Source of the DNA: JBBQUN01 sp963698395
GTDB taxonomy: Bacteria; Actinomycetota; Acidimicrobiia; Acidimicrobiales; SZUA-35
DNA: 64,000 nucleotides
NCBI GenBank assembly: GCA_963698395.1
Contig: CAVOQQ010000002.1
Coordinates: 310,001-374,000 of the forward strand
Direction of reading: 5' to 3'
Positions within the stretch are counted from its first letter, which is position 1. Every line of letters begins with the position of its first letter. A program made the position numbers and the translations under genes. The notes below the pieces were generated by a model. It was not told the DNA's origin. It saw nothing but the letters and a program-made list of their open reading frames with translations, and ran no database searches. Shown here piece by piece: positions 43,320-51,274 of the stretch.

Positions 43320-44606
43320 GTGCCTTCGATGATTGCGCCACTTCGGCGCCCGGTCTTCCGCAGGATGGTTGCGTCACAGTTCGCGGCCGAGGCGGGCGAC
43401 GGGGTGACCCTGGTGGCCCTGCCTCTGTACGTCTTCGAGCGCACCAACTCGGCGCTCGCCACGTCGCTGACGTTCACCGCCGAGCTCATCGGCGGCGTCA
43501 TTCTCGGGATCGTCGGCGGCGTCTTGGCCGACGCGCTCGACCGGCGACTGGTTCTGATGATCTCGGCAGTCATCCGTGGGCTCCTGCTCGTCGGCGCCTT
43601 CCTCGTCGATCCGATCTGGCTGGCGGTCGGTCTGGGGGTGCTGGCGCGAGCCATGGGCTCGCTCGACAACCCATCGTTCGACGCACTCGTTCCGGGTCAA
43701 GCAAAGGGTGACCTCCAACAGGTGCTCGCCATCCGGCGGCTGATCCAGGCGGTGTCGATCACGGTCGGGCCGGCCATCGGCGCCGTTGCCGTCGAGCTCG
43801 TCGGCGCTCGCTCCGCGATCTTGCTGAACGCCGGGGCCTTCATCATCTCGTTTGCGATCATGGCCATGCTGCCCGGGCTCGACAAGGGGCTCGCTGCTCG
43901 ACGGTCGAGCCGTGAAGGCCGAACGCTCGGCGAGCAGACTCGTGAGATGCTGAGCGGCATGGGCGTGGTGGCCACCACGCGGGGCGTGCGCAGGCTCGTC
44001 GCCTACAACGTCTTCGTCATGGCCACGGTGGCCGGCGTGATGGGCGCAGCCGTCATCTGGTACGAGGTCGACCTCGATGTCTCCGGGTCATGGTTCGGCC
44101 TGGCCGTCGCCGCCTACGGCATCGGTGCCGCCCTCGGCATGGGGATCTTCGGCGGTGCCGACCTGCGGCTTCCGCTCCCGGTCATCATCGTTCTCGCAAC
44201 GCCGATCTATGCGGTGTCATCGGCCATCGGGGTCATGTTCGAAGCGCCGTGGTTGCTTCCGCTCGGCTGGTTGCTCTGGGGCATCGCTCTGGGACCGGAG
44301 CTGGTTCTCGGTGAGCTGACGATCGTCAGCAACGTCGCCGAAGAGAAGCTCGGTCGAGCCTTCGCCGGGATCGGCGTCGGCACCACCCTCGGCATGGCGG
44401 CCGGCTACGCCGTCGTCGGTCCGGCGCTCGAACGGTACGGGGCGAAGTCGACCGTCCTGTTCGTGTCTGGCCTCGTCTTCGTGCTCGGCATGAGTTGGCT
44501 CGGCCCGGCGATCGAGGCCCGCCGGGCGGGGTCCGACTCGTTCTGGGTTCGCCGCAACACGAGCGTCCCGTCCCTCGCCGAAGTCGTCTCGACCGAGACC
44601 AGCTGA
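43320..44606 (+). CDS. MFS transporter
   Basis: A ~428-residue major facilitator superfamily protein with about twelve hydrophobic helices, the early RRMVASQFAAEAGDGVTLVA and the loop-2/3 motif GGVLADALDRRLVLM. It looks like the enterobactin-exporter/multidrug-type MFS group, but no substrate can be assigned. Start GTG 43320 is suggested by the -10 box; ATG 43329 is also possible. It converges on the CBM9-like gene with only 15 bp between them. Confidence 0.8.
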   Translation: MPSMIAPLRRPVFRRMVASQFAAEAGDGVTLVALPLYVFERTNSALATSLTFTAELIGGVILGIVGGVLADALDRRLVLMISAVIRGLLLVGAFLVDPIWLAVGLGVLARAMGSLDNPSFDALVPGQAKGDLQQVLAIRRLIQAVSITVGPAIGAVAVELVGARSAILLNAGAFIISFAIMAMLPGLDKGLAARRSSREGRTLGEQTREMLSGMGVVATTRGVRRLVAYNVFVMATVAGVMGAAVIWYEVDLDVSGSWFGLAVAAYGIGAALGMGIFGGADLRLPLPVIIVLATPIYAVSSAIGVMFEAPWLLPLGWLLWGIALGPELVLGELTIVSNVAEEKLGRAFAGIGVGTTLGMAAGYAVVGPALERYGAKSTVLFVSGLVFVLGMSWLGPAIEARRAGSDSFWVRRNTSVPSLAEVVSTETS

Positions 44607-44621
44607 TCGAGCACCGCAGAA

Positions 44622-45737
44622 CTATCCGAGTGGTGGGTCGGTCGGATCGTCTTCGACCTTCGACGAGCGGAGGCGCTCGACGGCGAAGGCAACGAGGCTG
44701 GCGGCACCCAAGGCGAGCGGCGTGATCCACAACAGGGGGGAGTCGCGCCAATCGCTGTCGCCGGTCGTCGTGATCGGCGATGCGGCGTCGTCGACGACGG
44801 CGGTGTCTTCGGTCTGCTCGGTGCCCTCGCCGGCATCGGTGGTCGTGGTGGCCGGTGCGGTCGTCGTGGTCGATTGATCGGGCTCGGTTTCCTCATCGGC
44901 CGGGCTCACCGGTTCGGTGCTCGGCGTTGCGCTGGGCTCGACCCGCACGGCGGGCGCCGGCACATCGGTCTGGCCGAGCTCGAACAGCACCGCCGTGCCG
45001 AACACACTGGGCCGCTCGAACGAGAGGTCGTCGACGTCGGCGGCGCTCCAGATCAGCTTGAGATCCCGATCGCTCGTCGACGCCCCGTTGGCGTGCATCT
45101 GGAATCCGAGGCTGACTCCGTGTGACGGCTCGATCCACTCGGAGAAGTCGATCACACCCTCGATACCCCATCCGTTGGGTGTGGCGAAGGCGAATCCCTC
45201 CACGGCAAAGGTCTCGATGTTGGTGCCACTGAGCGTGAGGGCAGCCGGATCGGTGTTGCCGATGTCGACGGCACTGAACCGGACCTGAGCGATCCCCGGC
45301 CCGTAGGACATCGGATCGAGATTGTCGGTCGCGTTGAGGTAGACCTCGATCGAGTCCTCGTTCCAGTACCCTTCCCCGTGCTCGCCGGCGATGATCGAAT
45401 CGTCGGTGATCGTCGCCGACACGTACAGCCGGGATTCCTCGGCAGCGATCGACCAGGTCAGCTCGCCGTTGGTCGCCGGGTCGGCCGACGGCATCGGCCC
45501 GGTCGTGGTGACGAACGAGGGCACATCGGCCCAGTCGGCGAGATCACCGTCGATGGTGATGCCGATGTCGCCGCTTGGTGACCACGGCACGTAGATGACC
45601 TCGCCGTCGACCGTCGGCGGCACCTGGTCGCGGCCGTCGGCCTGTGCGGCAACGACTCCGCCGGTGGTGAAGATCGTCGTGACCATCGCAAGGCCTGCCG
45701 CTGTCGCCCGCTGGTTCCAGGTTCCGCCGTTTGTCAT
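44622..45737 (-). CDS. Secreted, membrane-anchored CBM9-like protein
   Basis: A 371-residue exported protein. An N-terminal signal sequence (ATAAGLAMVTTIFTTGGVVAAQA) is followed by a carbohydrate-binding module family 9-like domain (IDGDLADWADVPSF, ESRLYVSATITDDSI, NEDSIEVYLNATDN, GWGIEGVIDFSEW), a Thr/Glu/Pro-rich linker of ~70 residues (including TTTTAPATTTTDAGEG) and a C-terminal membrane helix (LLWITPLALGAASLVAFAVE) with a short cytoplasmic tail. It lacks a catalytic domain and may display a sugar- or polysaccharide-binding module on the cell surface. ATG 45737 has AAGGAC upstream. Convergent to the MFS gene. Confidence 0.72.
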   Translation of the reverse strand: MTNGGTWNQRATAAGLAMVTTIFTTGGVVAAQADGRDQVPPTVDGEVIYVPWSPSGDIGITIDGDLADWADVPSFVTTTGPMPSADPATNGELTWSIAAEESRLYVSATITDDSIIAGEHGEGYWNEDSIEVYLNATDNLDPMSYGPGIAQVRFSAVDIGNTDPAALTLSGTNIETFAVEGFAFATPNGWGIEGVIDFSEWIEPSHGVSLGFQMHANGASTSDRDLKLIWSAADVDDLSFERPSVFGTAVLFELGQTDVPAPAVRVEPSATPSTEPVSPADEETEPDQSTTTTAPATTTTDAGEGTEQTEDTAVVDDAASPITTTGDSDWRDSPLLWITPLALGAASLVAFAVERLRSSKVEDDPTDPPLG

Positions 45738-45884
45738 CCGTTCGTCCTTCTCGTCGACAGCGCTGCTGATCGATCGTGTTGCTCGTCGTTGGCCCCATGC
45801 TCGCACGAATCACCGACCTTGCCGTGGGCAACGATGCTGTATCCGCCCTGGGTTCTCCCAGTTCTCCGACTGCGGTGGCTGTGG

Positions 45885-46727
45885 TCAGACTCCGCCTCGG
45901 AGCTCGGCCAGCCGGGCATCGAGGAAGTCGATCGCCCGGCGGTCTTCGGCGAGGATGACCTCGTCGGCCGGGTGCAGGAAGAGTGGGGCGGCCATGCGGG
46001 GTCGGAGCGCTCCCGGCCCCGTCGGATTGGTCACTCGGTGGACGGTGGCGGGGTAGTAGCCCCCGCTGGCGAGTTCGAGCATCTCGCCGGCATTGACGGC
46101 GAGCGAGGAAGGGTCACACGGCACCGGGAACCACTCGCCGTCGGCTCCGAGCAGCTCGAGTCCTGCCTCGTTCGACGATGGCAGCACCGTGAGCAGGTTG
46201 ATGTCCTTGTGGGCCGCTGCTCGGACGGCGCCTTCGGGTTCGTCGCCCGAAAGCGGTGGGTACCGGAGCATCCGCAACAGCGTCCGAGTCGAACCGTCCA
46301 TCATCGACGACAACGGCTGGGACAACGCCTCGGCGACCTCGGGCGGGGTGTTCGCCTCGACCCAATCGAGCAGGGTGCGGGCGACCTCGGCTGCTCGCTG
46401 CGCATAGTCGAGCGCGGCGCTGCTGACCTCGGTGGGGTACTTGCCCCACGGGTAGACGTGAAAGAACTCCTTGAGATCTCGGATCGTGTTGCCCGAGGCG
46501 GTCTCGGCGACGCTCGGCGGGAAGTAGCCGTCTTGGCTGCCGGGGTCGGGGGTGTAGTCGAAGCGAGCGGGATGATCGAAGAACTCGTTCCACTCGGCGA
46601 AGAGCGCTTCGACCGCAGCCCAATCGAGCGGGTGATTGACCACGACGGCAAAGCCGGTGTCGAGCAGGCTCTGGGTGAAGGCCGCGGGGGCATCAGCAGC
46701 GGTGAAGTCGACGACGGAGACGTCCAT
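45885..46727 (-). CDS. 2-oxoglutarate/Fe(II) oxygenase, isopenicillin N synthase-like
   Basis: A 280-residue member of the isopenicillin-N-synthase/2-OG dioxygenase family. The facial triad is H173-x-D175 (AAAHKDINLL) and H230 (TVHRVTNP); the 2-oxoglutarate Arg is in LRPRMAAPLF (R242 or R244). The conserved DGYFPP region (67-71) and TRTLLRMLRYPP are also typical. Substrate unknown; relatives act on amino acids, peptides or flavonoid-like compounds. TAGACT (46734-46739, minus strand) ends 6 bp upstream of ATG 46727, matching the leaderless promoters. Confidence 0.85.
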   Translation of the reverse strand: MDVSVVDFTAADAPAAFTQSLLDTGFAVVVNHPLDWAAVEALFAEWNEFFDHPARFDYTPDPGSQDGYFPPSVAETASGNTIRDLKEFFHVYPWGKYPTEVSSAALDYAQRAAEVARTLLDWVEANTPPEVAEALSQPLSSMMDGSTRTLLRMLRYPPLSGDEPEGAVRAAAHKDINLLTVLPSSNEAGLELLGADGEWFPVPCDPSSLAVNAGEMLELASGGYYPATVHRVTNPTGPGALRPRMAAPLFLHPADEVILAEDRRAIDFLDARLAELRGGV

Positions 46728-46733
46728 GTCGAC

Positions 46734-46739
46734 AGTCTA
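46734..46739 (-). promoter_or_regulatory. -10 box of the 2-OG oxygenase gene
   Basis: On the minus strand TAGACT ends 6 bp before ATG 46727, identical in sequence to the dapB box. Confidence 0.5.
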
Positions 46740-46771
46740 CGACCGGTGATCTGCCGGCAACGTGCGCGACT

Positions 46772-46820
46772 CAGGGTGCGTTTTCGGCCCCTGGCCGCGC
46801 AGGTTGCTGCCGTTCTCGGA
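46772..46820 (+). repeat. Dispersed intergenic repeat, copy 2
   Basis: Close copy, in opposite orientation, of the element at 6678-6725: GCGTTTTCGGCCCCT, then CCGCGCAGGTTGC. It lies between the promoter side of the oxygenase gene and the end of the thiolase-like gene. Confidence 0.6.
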
Positions 46821-46831
46821 TGGGGATGGGG

Positions 46832-47974
46832 CTAGGGGGCGACGTTGCTCATCACGATGGTGCCGCTGGCTGCGAACATGCCGCCGACACCATGGGCGAT
46901 CGAGATCTCGGCCCCTTCGACCTGCGCGGGTGCGGTGCCTCGCATCTGGCGCACGCTCTCCTGGAGCGCGTACATGCCGTACATCCCGGAGTGCATGTAG
47001 GAAAGACCGCCACCATTGGTGTTCAGCGGCAGTTCGCCGCCGATGGCGGTCTTGCGATCCCAGATGTAGTCGGCGCCTTCGCCGCGGCCGACGAAGCCGA
47101 GGTCTTCGAGCCCGTAGATCGGCAGGTGGGCAAAGGCGTCGTAGATCATCAGGTGATCGACGTCGGCGTGGGTGATCCCGGCCTCGGCGAACGCCTTGGC
47201 GCCGGCCACCCGGAACGCCTTGGACGACGTGAAGTCTTCCATCTGCGAGATCATCGGGGTCTCGACGCTCTCACCGGTGCCGAGGAGGTAGACCGGCTTC
47301 TGAGGGAAGTCCTTGGCCCGCTCGGCCGAGGTGAGCACGAGGGCTCCACCGCCATCGGTGACGAGGCAGCACATCAGCTTCGTGAATGGGGTGGCGATCA
47401 TGGTGGAATCGAGCACGTCGTCGATCGTGATCGGGTCTTTGAAGCTGGCTCGGGGGTTGCGAGCAGCCCACTCACGCTGGACGACCGACACGTTGGCGAG
47501 TTTCTCGATGCCGACCCCGTAGTCCTTGGCGTACCGTAGCCACGGAATGGTGAATCGGGTGGGTGGCCCTCCGGGGCCGAAGGGGCTCTCGAACTGGCCG
47601 GTCAGGCTGGCCGGGTCGGTCGACCATCGGCCGGCGCCGATACGGCTGCGGCCGCTTTCGGCATGGGTGACGAGGATCGTGTCGGCCAGACCTTCGTTGA
47701 TGGCGGCAGCAGCGTGACGCACGTGCAGCATGAACGAGCAGCCACCGACCGAGGTGCCGTCGACCCAGGTGGGCGTGATGCCGAGGTAGTGGGCGACGTC
47801 GGTCGGGCTGGTGCCGGCAGTGGCGACGCCGTCGACGTCTTGGGGGGTGAGACCGCAGTCGGCGAGCGCGTTGAGCGCTGCGTCGGCGTGGAGGCCGATG
47901 ACCGACTGGTCGGGGATCTTGCCGAGCTTGGTGGTTTCTGCTGCGCCGACGATGGCGACGGACTTCTGCTTCAT
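46832..47974 (-). CDS. Thiolase-like lipid-transfer/acetyl-CoA acetyltransferase family protein
   Basis: A 380-residue protein of the thiolase superfamily (SCP-x/lipid-transfer subgroup). Recognisable parts are VAIVGAAETTKLGKIPDQ, DVDGVATAG, the VGGCSFMLHVRHAAAAI region in the place of the nucleophilic-cysteine loop, ITHADVDHLMIYDAF and NTNGGGLSYMHSG with HGVGGMFAASGTIV at the end. The motif around SVGGCSFM keeps a Cys. These proteins usually pair with a DUF35 OB-fold partner and act in sterol or acyl-CoA side-chain degradation; here the DUF35 gene is directly upstream with a 4-bp overlap. Confidence 0.85.
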   Translation of the reverse strand: MKQKSVAIVGAAETTKLGKIPDQSVIGLHADAALNALADCGLTPQDVDGVATAGTSPTDVAHYLGITPTWVDGTSVGGCSFMLHVRHAAAAINEGLADTILVTHAESGRSRIGAGRWSTDPASLTGQFESPFGPGGPPTRFTIPWLRYAKDYGVGIEKLANVSVVQREWAARNPRASFKDPITIDDVLDSTMIATPFTKLMCCLVTDGGGALVLTSAERAKDFPQKPVYLLGTGESVETPMISQMEDFTSSKAFRVAGAKAFAEAGITHADVDHLMIYDAFAHLPIYGLEDLGFVGRGEGADYIWDRKTAIGGELPLNTNGGGLSYMHSGMYGMYALQESVRQMRGTAPAQVEGAEISIAHGVGGMFAASGTIVMSNVAP

Positions 47975-48420
47975 GCTGCACCTCCAGCGGCGGGACGGAA
48001 CAAGGCCAGGGTGGCGGCGTCGGACTCGTCGGGGCTGACGAACGATTGGTAGGTCGCGACCAGGGGCATGTCGAGTTGGAGCGCTTCCTCGGTCTGCTCG
48101 CAGTCGACGATGTTGGTCATCATGCGGGGACCTTCCTCGAGCTCGACGACCGCCAAGGCGACCGGCCCGTCGAACCCCGGGCCGGGGCGCTGGTTGATCA
48201 CATAGCTGTAGAGCGTGGCGTTGCCGGAGGCCTCGAACACCGAGACGTCTCGACAGCCGCACGCCGGGCAGAACGGCCGCGGTGGGAAGTAGGCCTTCGC
48301 ACAGTCATCGCACCGTTGCAGCAACAGCTGGTGATTCGCGGTGCCGTCCCAGAAGTGGGCGGTCTCCGGCGTCGCCGTTGGCAACGGGCGTTTGGTCACT
48401 TCGGCAGCAGTTCCAGTCAC
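47971..48420 (-). CDS. DUF35 OB-fold/zinc-ribbon protein (thiolase partner)
   Basis: A 149-residue DUF35 protein with a rubredoxin-like zinc ribbon (LQRCDDCAKAYFPP, then FCPACGCRDV, four cysteines) and an OB-fold (TLYSYVINQRP, PVALAVVELEEGPRM). Such proteins form complexes with thiolase-like enzymes and may support acyl-CoA binding or catalysis, as in steroid-degrading aldolase/thiolase systems. Start is GTG 48420. The ATG of the thiolase overlaps its TGA stop. Confidence 0.85.
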   Translation of the reverse strand: MTGTAAEVTKRPLPTATPETAHFWDGTANHQLLLQRCDDCAKAYFPPRPFCPACGCRDVSVFEASGNATLYSYVINQRPGPGFDGPVALAVVELEEGPRMMTNIVDCEQTEEALQLDMPLVATYQSFVSPDESDAATLALFRPAAGGAA

Positions 48421-48629
48421 GGTTGCATCCTGCTTGCCCGGCTCGCCGCGTGCAAAGTGAGGTCGACACCGGTCGCGACTCGGGTCCCAGAGCGTCAGCG
48501 GTGTCGCTCCCCGACGCAGGACCCAGGCGTGCGGGTCTGGCCGAGGTCGTCCGGAGCGCCGCCCCTTGCTCGGTCGTCGACGAGGATGCGCATCTCGCCG
48601 TCGAGCTGGGCGGGCGAGTGGAGCCCGAG

Positions 48630-48635
48630 TAGGGT
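48630..48635 (+). promoter_or_regulatory. -10 box of the LLM oxidoreductase gene
   Basis: TAGGGT ends 8 bp before ATG 48644. The 223-bp divergent region between this gene and the DUF35 gene shows no other clear element. Confidence 0.5.
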
Positions 48636-48643
48636 CCGCAACC

Positions 48644-49546
48644 ATGCGCTTCTCTCACTGGATCAGCAATGGCATCGACTGGAACGAGATCGTTCGATCG
48701 GGCGTTCGAGCCGAGGACACCGGCTGGGACGGACTCTGGTTCGCCGATCATTTCATGCCGTTCCAGGGCGATGTCGACGGCCCGATCCACGAGGCATGGA
48801 CAGTGCTCGCCGCCCTCGGCCAGGCCACCAGCAAGGTCCGTCTCGGTCCACTCGTGTGCGGCAACACCTATCGCAACCCTGCGGTCCTGCTGAAGACGGC
48901 GGTCACGGCCGATCACATCGCCAACGGTCGAGTCGTGCTCGGGCTCGGTTCCGGGTGGCAGGAGAACGAGCACATCGCCTACGGCATTCCGTTCGGCACG
49001 TTCACCGATCGATTCGAAAAGCTCGAGGAATCACTCCAGATCATCCGCGGCCTCCGTGATGGGCAGCGGTTCGATCTCGCCGGAGGGCATTACACGATGG
49101 TCGACGCACCACTCTCGCCGAAGCCCCTCGGGTCGTTGCCCATCCTGCTCGGTGGCGGTGGAGAGAAGAAGACGCTGCGCCTCGTCGCCCAGTACGCCGA
49201 AGAATGGAACGTCTGGTCGACCCCCGAGATCATGGCGCAGAAGTCCGGTGTGTTGAACGAGCACTGCGAACGCCTCGACCGTGACCCCAAGACCGTGGAG
49301 CGCTCGTCGGTCGCCCTGGTGTTCATGACCGAGACCGAAGAACAGTCGGCCAAGATGCTGGCGAACCCGATGCCTCGCCCCTCGGTCATCGGCACCCCAT
49401 CGCAACTGCAGGAGCAGATGGCGGCCTACGTCGAAGCCGGCGTCGACGAGTTCATCGTCCCCGACTTCACCCTCGGTGCCGGGGCCCAGAAAGACGAAAC
49501 GCTCGACCGCTTCCTGGCCGAAGTGGCCGCTCCCTTCCGCGACTGA
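48644..49546 (+). CDS. LLM-class (probably F420-dependent) oxidoreductase
   Basis: A 300-residue luciferase-like monooxygenase-superfamily protein with a TIM barrel. Typical motifs are EDTGWDGLWFADHFMPF, VRLGPLVCGNTYRNPAVL, the coenzyme-binding ANGRVVLGLGSGWQENEH, and LPILLGGGGEKKTLRLVAQYAEEWN. In actinobacteria this pattern usually belongs to F420-dependent enzymes; a flavin-dependent one cannot be excluded. The substrate is unknown. ATG 48644 is chosen by homology; a longer open frame upstream has no conserved residues. Confidence 0.85.
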   Translation: MRFSHWISNGIDWNEIVRSGVRAEDTGWDGLWFADHFMPFQGDVDGPIHEAWTVLAALGQATSKVRLGPLVCGNTYRNPAVLLKTAVTADHIANGRVVLGLGSGWQENEHIAYGIPFGTFTDRFEKLEESLQIIRGLRDGQRFDLAGGHYTMVDAPLSPKPLGSLPILLGGGGEKKTLRLVAQYAEEWNVWSTPEIMAQKSGVLNEHCERLDRDPKTVERSSVALVFMTETEEQSAKMLANPMPRPSVIGTPSQLQEQMAAYVEAGVDEFIVPDFTLGAGAQKDETLDRFLAEVAAPFRD

Positions 49547-49547
49547 G

Positions 49548-49937
49548 CTAGTTGCCTTCGACGGCGAAGCGGCCGGTGGCCTCGGCGTAGAGCTGGCTCC
49601 GACGCTCACACTCTCGGCTGAAGACGAAGTCCTGGAATTCGAGCTGCGTCGCCGACAGCTGGCTCCAGATCTCCACGAGCACCCGGTCGTCGAGGCGGCA
49701 CAGTGTTTGTGCCACCTGTTCGCGCTGGGCGATCTCGGCGGCGGTGAGCTCGCGGCCTTCGAGTTCGCTGAGCAGCTCCCCCGTGGTGGGTTCGGGTGGG
49801 TCGTCGGTGCACGCCGAGACCATCGCCAGGCCTCCGATCAGCCCGGTGAGCAGGATGGATCGTGCCCAGCGACGACCGGTGACGAGGTGTGGTCGGGCAC
49901 GAGGAGAGCGAACGCCGTGAGCGCCAGAGCGAGTCAT
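49548..49937 (-). CDS. Small lipoprotein, divergent from recA
   Basis: A 129-residue protein with a basic N-terminus, a hydrophobic segment and a lipobox-like LAMVSAC (cleavage before Cys), then acidic and helical sequence (TGELLSELEGRELTAAEIAQ). No known domain. On the minus strand TAGGAT (49946-49951) ends 8 bp upstream of ATG 49937, and its -35 position coincides with the LexA box at 49966-49981. This suggests that the gene is damage-inducible, unlike a typical lipoprotein. Confidence 0.68.
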   Translation of the reverse strand: MTRSGAHGVRSPRARPHLVTGRRWARSILLTGLIGGLAMVSACTDDPPEPTTGELLSELEGRELTAAEIAQREQVAQTLCRLDDRVLVEIWSQLSATQLEFQDFVFSRECERRSQLYAEATGRFAVEGN

Positions 49938-49965
49938 CGAAAGAAATCCTAGTCCGGATGGTTGC

Positions 49966-49981
49966 CCGAACAGATGTTCGG
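49966..49981. promoter_or_regulatory. LexA box (SOS operator)
   Basis: CCGAACAGATGTTCGG is a perfect palindrome apart from the central four bases and matches the actinobacterial/Bacillus-type LexA site GAAC-N4-GTTC. It lies 226 bp upstream of the recA start and at the -35 position of the divergent lipoprotein gene. Confidence 0.82.
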
Positions 49982-50207
49982 AATTACGCTGCTGTGATCC
50001 CGTTGCAGTAGGTGCGGGTCATCACTGAATCCAGGTCCGGGCCCGGGGCTGAATCCGGGGGGAGCGCTCCGCTCGCTGATGACTGTCACACCCATCAGTG
50101 TCACACCCCATCAGTACGGTGCTCAACATACCCAACGGGCCCTCCCCAACCCGGTTCCGCACAACCAGCAGACGGCACCTCGAAGCGCCGACAAGGAGAC
50201 ACACATC
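49982..50207 (+). other. recA leader region with direct repeats
   Basis: A 226-bp leader. It contains a near-direct repeat (TGTCACACCCATCAGT at ~50084-50099 and TGTCACACCCCATCAGT immediately after) and G+C-rich blocks (GGTCCGGGCCCGGGGC near 50035). AAGGAG at 50193-50198 precedes ATG 50208 at a normal Shine-Dalgarno distance. Which of several -10-like sequences belongs to recA cannot be decided by eye. Confidence 0.4.
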
Positions 50208-51272
50208 ATGGTCGACAAAGACAAAGCACTCGACATGGCAATGGGCCAGATCGAGAAGCAGTTCGGCAAGGGCGCCGTCATGAAGATGGGCGAGAAGGGC
50301 AGCCTTTCCATCGGCTCGGTCCCCACCGGTGCACTCGCCCTCGACATCGCTCTCGGTATCGGTGGCCTCCCTCGTGGTCGTGTCGTGGAGATCTTCGGTC
50401 CGGAATCCTCCGGCAAGTCCACACTCGCCATGCACGTGGTCGCCGAAGCCCAGCGCAACGGTGGCAAGTGCGCCTACATCGATGCCGAACACGCCATGGA
50501 TCCCATCTACGCCCGGGCCATCGGCGTCGACGTCGACGAGCTCCTCATCTCACAGCCAGACACCGGTGAACAGGCGCTGGAAATCGCCGACATCCTGGTT
50601 CGGTCCGGTTCGATCGATGTCATCGTCATCGACTCGGTTGCCGCCCTCACCCCTCGGGCCGAGATCGAAGGCGACATGGGTGACACCCACGTCGGCCTCC
50701 AGGCTCGCCTCATGTCCCAGGCACTGCGCAAGATCACCGGCAACCTGAACAAGACCGACACCATCTGCATCTTCATCAACCAGCTTCGAGAGAAGATCGG
50801 CGTCATGTTCGGTTCGCCCGAAACCACCCCCGGTGGCCGTGCGCTCAAATTTTACAGCTCGGTTCGTCTCGACATCCGTCGTATCGAGTCGCTGAAGGAC
50901 GGTGCCGAGGTCGTCGGCAACCGCACTCGTGTCAAGGTCGTCAAGAACAAGGTGGCACCGCCCTTCCGCCAGGCCGAGTTCGACATCATGTACGGCCATG
51001 GCATCAGCCGAGAAGGCTCGTTGCTCGACATCGCGGTCGACCAAGACATCGTCAAGAAGTCCGGTGCCTGGTACAGCTACGACGGCGAACAGATCGGACA
51101 GGGTCGCGAAGCGGTCAAGCGCTTCCTGGCGGAGAACCCCGACCTCATGATGGAGATCCAAGACCGCGTACTACGCGCCGTTGGTCTCATGCCCGGAGGC
51201 GACGACGACCTCGATCTCGACGGTGTCGAGTTCGATGAGACGAAGCTGGATGAACCGATTAGCCTCGACTGA
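50208..51272 (+). CDS. recA: Recombinase A
   Basis: RecA (354 residues), the strand-exchange protein and co-protease for LexA. Walker A is GPESSGKST (64-72); IDAEHAMDPIYARAIGVD, VIDSVAALTPRAEIEGDMGD and the L2-region INQLREKIGVMFG with PETTPGGRALKFYSSVRLDIRR (in part) are conserved. The C-terminal acidic tail (DDDLDLDGVEFDETKLD) is present. ATG 50208 follows AAGGAG. The LexA box upstream shows SOS control. Directly after it, 3 bp away, comes an IMPDH/GMPR-family gene instead of the more usual recX. Confidence 0.97.
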   Translation: MVDKDKALDMAMGQIEKQFGKGAVMKMGEKGSLSIGSVPTGALALDIALGIGGLPRGRVVEIFGPESSGKSTLAMHVVAEAQRNGGKCAYIDAEHAMDPIYARAIGVDVDELLISQPDTGEQALEIADILVRSGSIDVIVIDSVAALTPRAEIEGDMGDTHVGLQARLMSQALRKITGNLNKTDTICIFINQLREKIGVMFGSPETTPGGRALKFYSSVRLDIRRIESLKDGAEVVGNRTRVKVVKNKVAPPFRQAEFDIMYGHGISREGSLLDIAVDQDIVKKSGAWYSYDGEQIGQGREAVKRFLAENPDLMMEIQDRVLRAVGLMPGGDDDLDLDGVEFDETKLDEPISLD

Positions 51273-51274
51273 TC

